The notes under the pieces: model-generated
The model's input: the letters and a program-made list of their open reading frames with translations, nothing else
What the model was told of the DNA's origin: nothing
Databases searched by the model: none
Made by a program: the position numbers and the translations under genes
Part shown: positions 62,070 to 64,000 of the stretch, piece after piece
Position numbering within the stretch: the first letter of the stretch is position 1
How the letters are laid out: each line of letters opens with the position of its first letter
NCBI GenBank assembly: GCA_902486425.1
Contig: CABTOK010000009.1
Location: 248,001-312,000 of the forward strand
Length of the DNA: 64,000 bases
Direction: 5' to 3'
Source: UBA11475 sp902486425
GTDB taxonomy: Bacteria; Bacillota; Clostridia; Christensenellales; Borkfalkiaceae

Positions 62070-63059
62070 ATGGCAAACCCGGATAATAAAAAGTTACTTA
62101 TTTTATACGTTCTCGAAATTCTGAAAGATTACAGCGACGAAGATCACCCATTACTGCAAAAAGAAATAGCGGATAAAATATTTACCCGCTACGGAATGGA
62201 TTGCGAAAGAAAAGCTATCGCCGCGAATATAAATTGTCTCGAAGAATTCGGCTACGATATAGAACGCATTAAAAACAAAGGCGTTTATCTCGGCGAAAGA
62301 GAATTCGAACCGAGCGAAATAGCTTTTCTGGTAGACTCGGTTTTTTCGAGTAAAATTATAAACGCCAAGCAGAGCCGGGAACTTGCCGAAAAGTTGTATC
62401 GTCCGCTCAGCATAAGACAGCGTAAAACGTTTAATTATATTTACAAAGCCGATGAAATTTCACGTACGGACAACAATCTGATTTTTTATAATATCGAAGT
62501 GATAAAATCGGCGATAGAACAGAAGAAAAAGGTAGAATTCGACTATAATTCCTATACGTTAAAAAAGGAAACGGAAACTAAAAAGAGAGTTGTCTCGCCT
62601 TACTTTATGATAAACAGTCAGGGGAAGTATTACCTTGTCGGAACGTTCCGCAAAGATTGGGGACTTACCAACTTCAGAATAGAGCGTATGACGGGGATAA
62701 CGGTGAGCGAAGAAACGGCCGAGCCCGTAGAGAGCGTAAGAGGATACGAAAACGGCATAGATATAGCGGAATATGCGAACGAAAATATTTACGCCTTCGG
62801 CGGCGAGTCTGTAAAAGCCACGCTCAGGCTTGTCGGCGATTATATAGTAAACGCCGTGTACGAATGGTTCGACGAGAGAGCGAACGTTTACGAAAGAAAC
62901 GGCGAAATATTCGCAACCGTCTGTGCAAACGAACGCGCTCTTATTTACTGGTGTATGCAGTACGGCGAATCCGTCGAGCTTTTATCGCCCGAAAAAACAA
63001 GAAAAAAGCTTTGCGAAATTATTTCTTCGATGAAAGAAAAATACGAGAGGAGTGTATAA
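62070..63059 (+). CDS. WYL-domain transcriptional regulator
   Basis: 329 residues: N-terminal winged helix (~8-75; LQKEIADKIFTRYGMDCERKAIAANINCL), a middle WCX-type linker, the WYL domain (~145-230; KKVEFDYNSYT, SPYFMINSQGKYYLVG, NFRIERM) and a C-terminal WCX extension (ATLRLVGDYIVNAVYEWF). WYL regulators sense nucleotides or single-stranded nucleic acid and often control phage-defence loci. It is about 3 kb from the island here, so a link is possible but unproven. Confidence 0.88.
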   Translation: MANPDNKKLLILYVLEILKDYSDEDHPLLQKEIADKIFTRYGMDCERKAIAANINCLEEFGYDIERIKNKGVYLGEREFEPSEIAFLVDSVFSSKIINAKQSRELAEKLYRPLSIRQRKTFNYIYKADEISRTDNNLIFYNIEVIKSAIEQKKKVEFDYNSYTLKKETETKKRVVSPYFMINSQGKYYLVGTFRKDWGLTNFRIERMTGITVSEETAEPVESVRGYENGIDIAEYANENIYAFGGESVKATLRLVGDYIVNAVYEWFDERANVYERNGEIFATVCANERALIYWCMQYGESVELLSPEKTRKKLCEIISSMKEKYERSV

Positions 63060-63432
63060 ACTCCGTTAATTAAATTAACTGCAAATAAAAAAGTTAAGCA
63101 TTATCGTGCCACCACGGAAGGCAATAAAATATGGAAAATAAATTTGATTTTATATAGAAAAACGGGCAGACGTTTTGCGACGTCTACCCGAAGTTGCGCT
63201 TAGGTTCAAAAGAGAAAGCTTTTTGCATGCCGAGAGCTTTCTCTTTCATTATTTCAGCGGTGTGTTTTGTCTGAAAATTATTGAATTTTATCCGCGGGTT
63301 CAAATCTCGGTTGCTATTCGCTTATGATTTGAACCCGTACTTTGAGCATAAAAAAATGAACCCGAACTTTAACCTTTTTACGGGTTCAGCTCAGGTTCAT
63401 CTTGGTGGAGCGTTAGTAACGTAAATCGAATT
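63060..63432. other. Non-coding gap with a cluster of hairpins
   Basis: Four hairpins in 240 bp: CGGGCAGACG / CGTCTACCCG (63163-63190; on the minus strand followed by T5); AGAGAAAGCT / AGCTTTCTCT (63211-63244, perfect); CGGGTTCAAATC / GATTTGAACCCG (63295-63337, perfect 12 bp); TGAACCCG / CGGGTTCA (63357-63388). The last two share a GGTTCA core, also at 63200 and 63395. GCTCCACCA, a tRNA-3'-end-like motif, occurs on the minus strand at 63413-63405. No complete tRNA fits. Confidence 0.6.
63350..63388 (-). terminator. Terminator of the acetyltransferase gene
   Basis: Minus strand: TGAACCCG pairs with CGGGTTCA, followed by T7; 45 nt after the stop codon. Confidence 0.75.
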
Positions 63433-63996
63433 TTATTTAATATTTTTGATTTTAGTTATATCGCCATCACACAATAATTCAATATTTGCGAATATTTTTT
63501 CGTCAGACCAATTCCACCATTGCAGTTGTAATAAAAACTCTATTGTTTCGTCGTCAAAACGTTTACGTATGTTTTTTATGGGATTGCCCCCGACAATACA
63601 GTACGGCGGCACATCTTTTGATACTACGGAATTTGCGCCGATTATTGCGCCGTCGCCAATTTTAACACCGGGAAGAACAGTTACGTTTTGCCCTATCCAA
63701 ACATCGTTGCCAACAACCGTATCGCCCTTTAATGGCAAATCTTCCAATTTAGGCGTAGTTTTTTCCCAGCCACCACCCATTATATTGAAAGGGTACGTCG
63801 TAACCGATCTCATACGGTGATTAGCCCCGTTCATAATAAATTCAACACCTTTGGCGATAGCGCAAAATTTCCCGATAATCAATTTATCGCCAATAAAGTC
63901 ATAGTGATGAGTAACGTGTTCTTCAAATTTGTCTGCACCGTCGATATCGTCGTAGTATGTATAGTCACCGACAATTATATTCGGTCTTGTAATCAC
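63433..63996 (-). CDS. Hexapeptide-repeat acetyltransferase, Vat/CatB (xenobiotic) type (5' end cut off)
   Basis: Left-handed beta-helix acetyltransferase. The visible 187 residues match the streptogramin A / type B chloramphenicol acetyltransferase family: KFCAIAKGVEFIMNGANHRM with the catalytic His, YPFNIMGGGWEK, GDTVVGNDVWIGQNV, GDGAIIGANSVVSKDV, GGNPIKNIRKRFD and LQWWNWSDEKI. The GTG at 63996 is only the first possible codon inside the window. Family members have about 20 more N-terminal residues, so the gene probably continues past the edge. Antibiotic activity cannot be concluded from the family alone. Confidence 0.87.
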   Translation of the reverse strand: MITRPNIIVGDYTYYDDIDGADKFEEHVTHHYDFIGDKLIIGKFCAIAKGVEFIMNGANHRMRSVTTYPFNIMGGGWEKTTPKLEDLPLKGDTVVGNDVWIGQNVTVLPGVKIGDGAIIGANSVVSKDVPPYCIVGGNPIKNIRKRFDDETIEFLLQLQWWNWSDEKIFANIELLCDGDITKIKNIK

Positions 63997-64000
63997 ATTT

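Noticed and set aside
63295..63337. A tRNA gene around the GGTTCAAATC motif
   Set aside because: Only a T-arm-like piece is present; the flanks form a 12-bp hairpin instead of D, anticodon and acceptor stems.
1..64000. Insertion sequences, integrases, prophage or conjugation genes
   Set aside because: No transposase, recombinase, capsid or relaxase frame was seen on either strand, so horizontal transfer of the island is only inferred from content.

Overview
The window looks like a chromosomal segment of an uncultured, anaerobic, low-to-mid G+C Bacillota (Clostridia; a gut lineage near Christensenellales is my inference). Support: strong AGGAG ribosome sites, consensus sigma-A promoters, many lipobox lipoproteins, short T-tailed terminators, a CdaA-type diadenylate cyclase, ComEC, HolA, and a type II-A CRISPR system. 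The first gene (sugar-binding lipoprotein) and the last gene (acetyltransferase) are cut by the window edges.

Bases 1-39904 form a polysaccharide-use and cell-surface region. On the + strand are a sugar ABC importer (binding lipoprotein and two permeases), a GH43 lipoprotein, a CBM9-like lipoprotein, a 1529-residue lipoprotein ending in a sialate-O-acetylesterase-type domain, and an SGNH esterase lipoprotein. A long minus-strand run (26420 to 14562) encodes secreted proteins: an anchored beta-sandwich protein, a LamG-metallophosphoesterase, an SGNH-like protein without catalytic residues, and two InlB-repeat/GLUG-repeat adhesin-like lipoproteins. Next come an ArsR-like regulator, a TfoX_N protein, cytoplasmic GH3, GH2 beta-mannosidase and GH2 beta-galactosidase, two AraC regulators (one frameshifted), a PfkB sugar kinase and mannose-6-phosphate isomerase. 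Together they suggest import and breakdown of an acetylated, mannose/galactose/glucose-containing hemicellulose, with mannose entering glycolysis through ManA.

Bases 39905-46561 are housekeeping: tRNA-Glu(CUC), an unidentified structured RNA with its own promoter and terminator, ComEC (degenerate C-terminal domain), HolA, CdaA, a 35-residue relic of its partner CdaR, and aspartate kinase.

Bases 46562-59035 are a defence island. A complete type II-A CRISPR-Cas locus (divergent tracrRNA, cas9-cas1-cas2-csn2, leader ending in ATTTGAG, and 4 repeats with 3 spacers) is followed by 550 bp of non-coding sequence rich in hairpins, including a 150-nt RNA candidate behind a perfect TTGACA-17-TATAAT promoter. 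Then comes an McrBC restriction operon whose mcrB is split by a one-base shift at an A7 tract. A membrane protein overlaps mcrC by 4 nt, and three small unknown genes follow. The McrBC part is bracketed by two nearly identical 26-nt hairpins.

Bases 59036-64000 hold nanK-like and nanE genes (N-acetylmannosamine use), a PHP phosphoesterase, a WYL regulator, a cluster of hairpins and the truncated hexapeptide acetyltransferase. I saw no transposase, integrase, rRNA or prophage gene.
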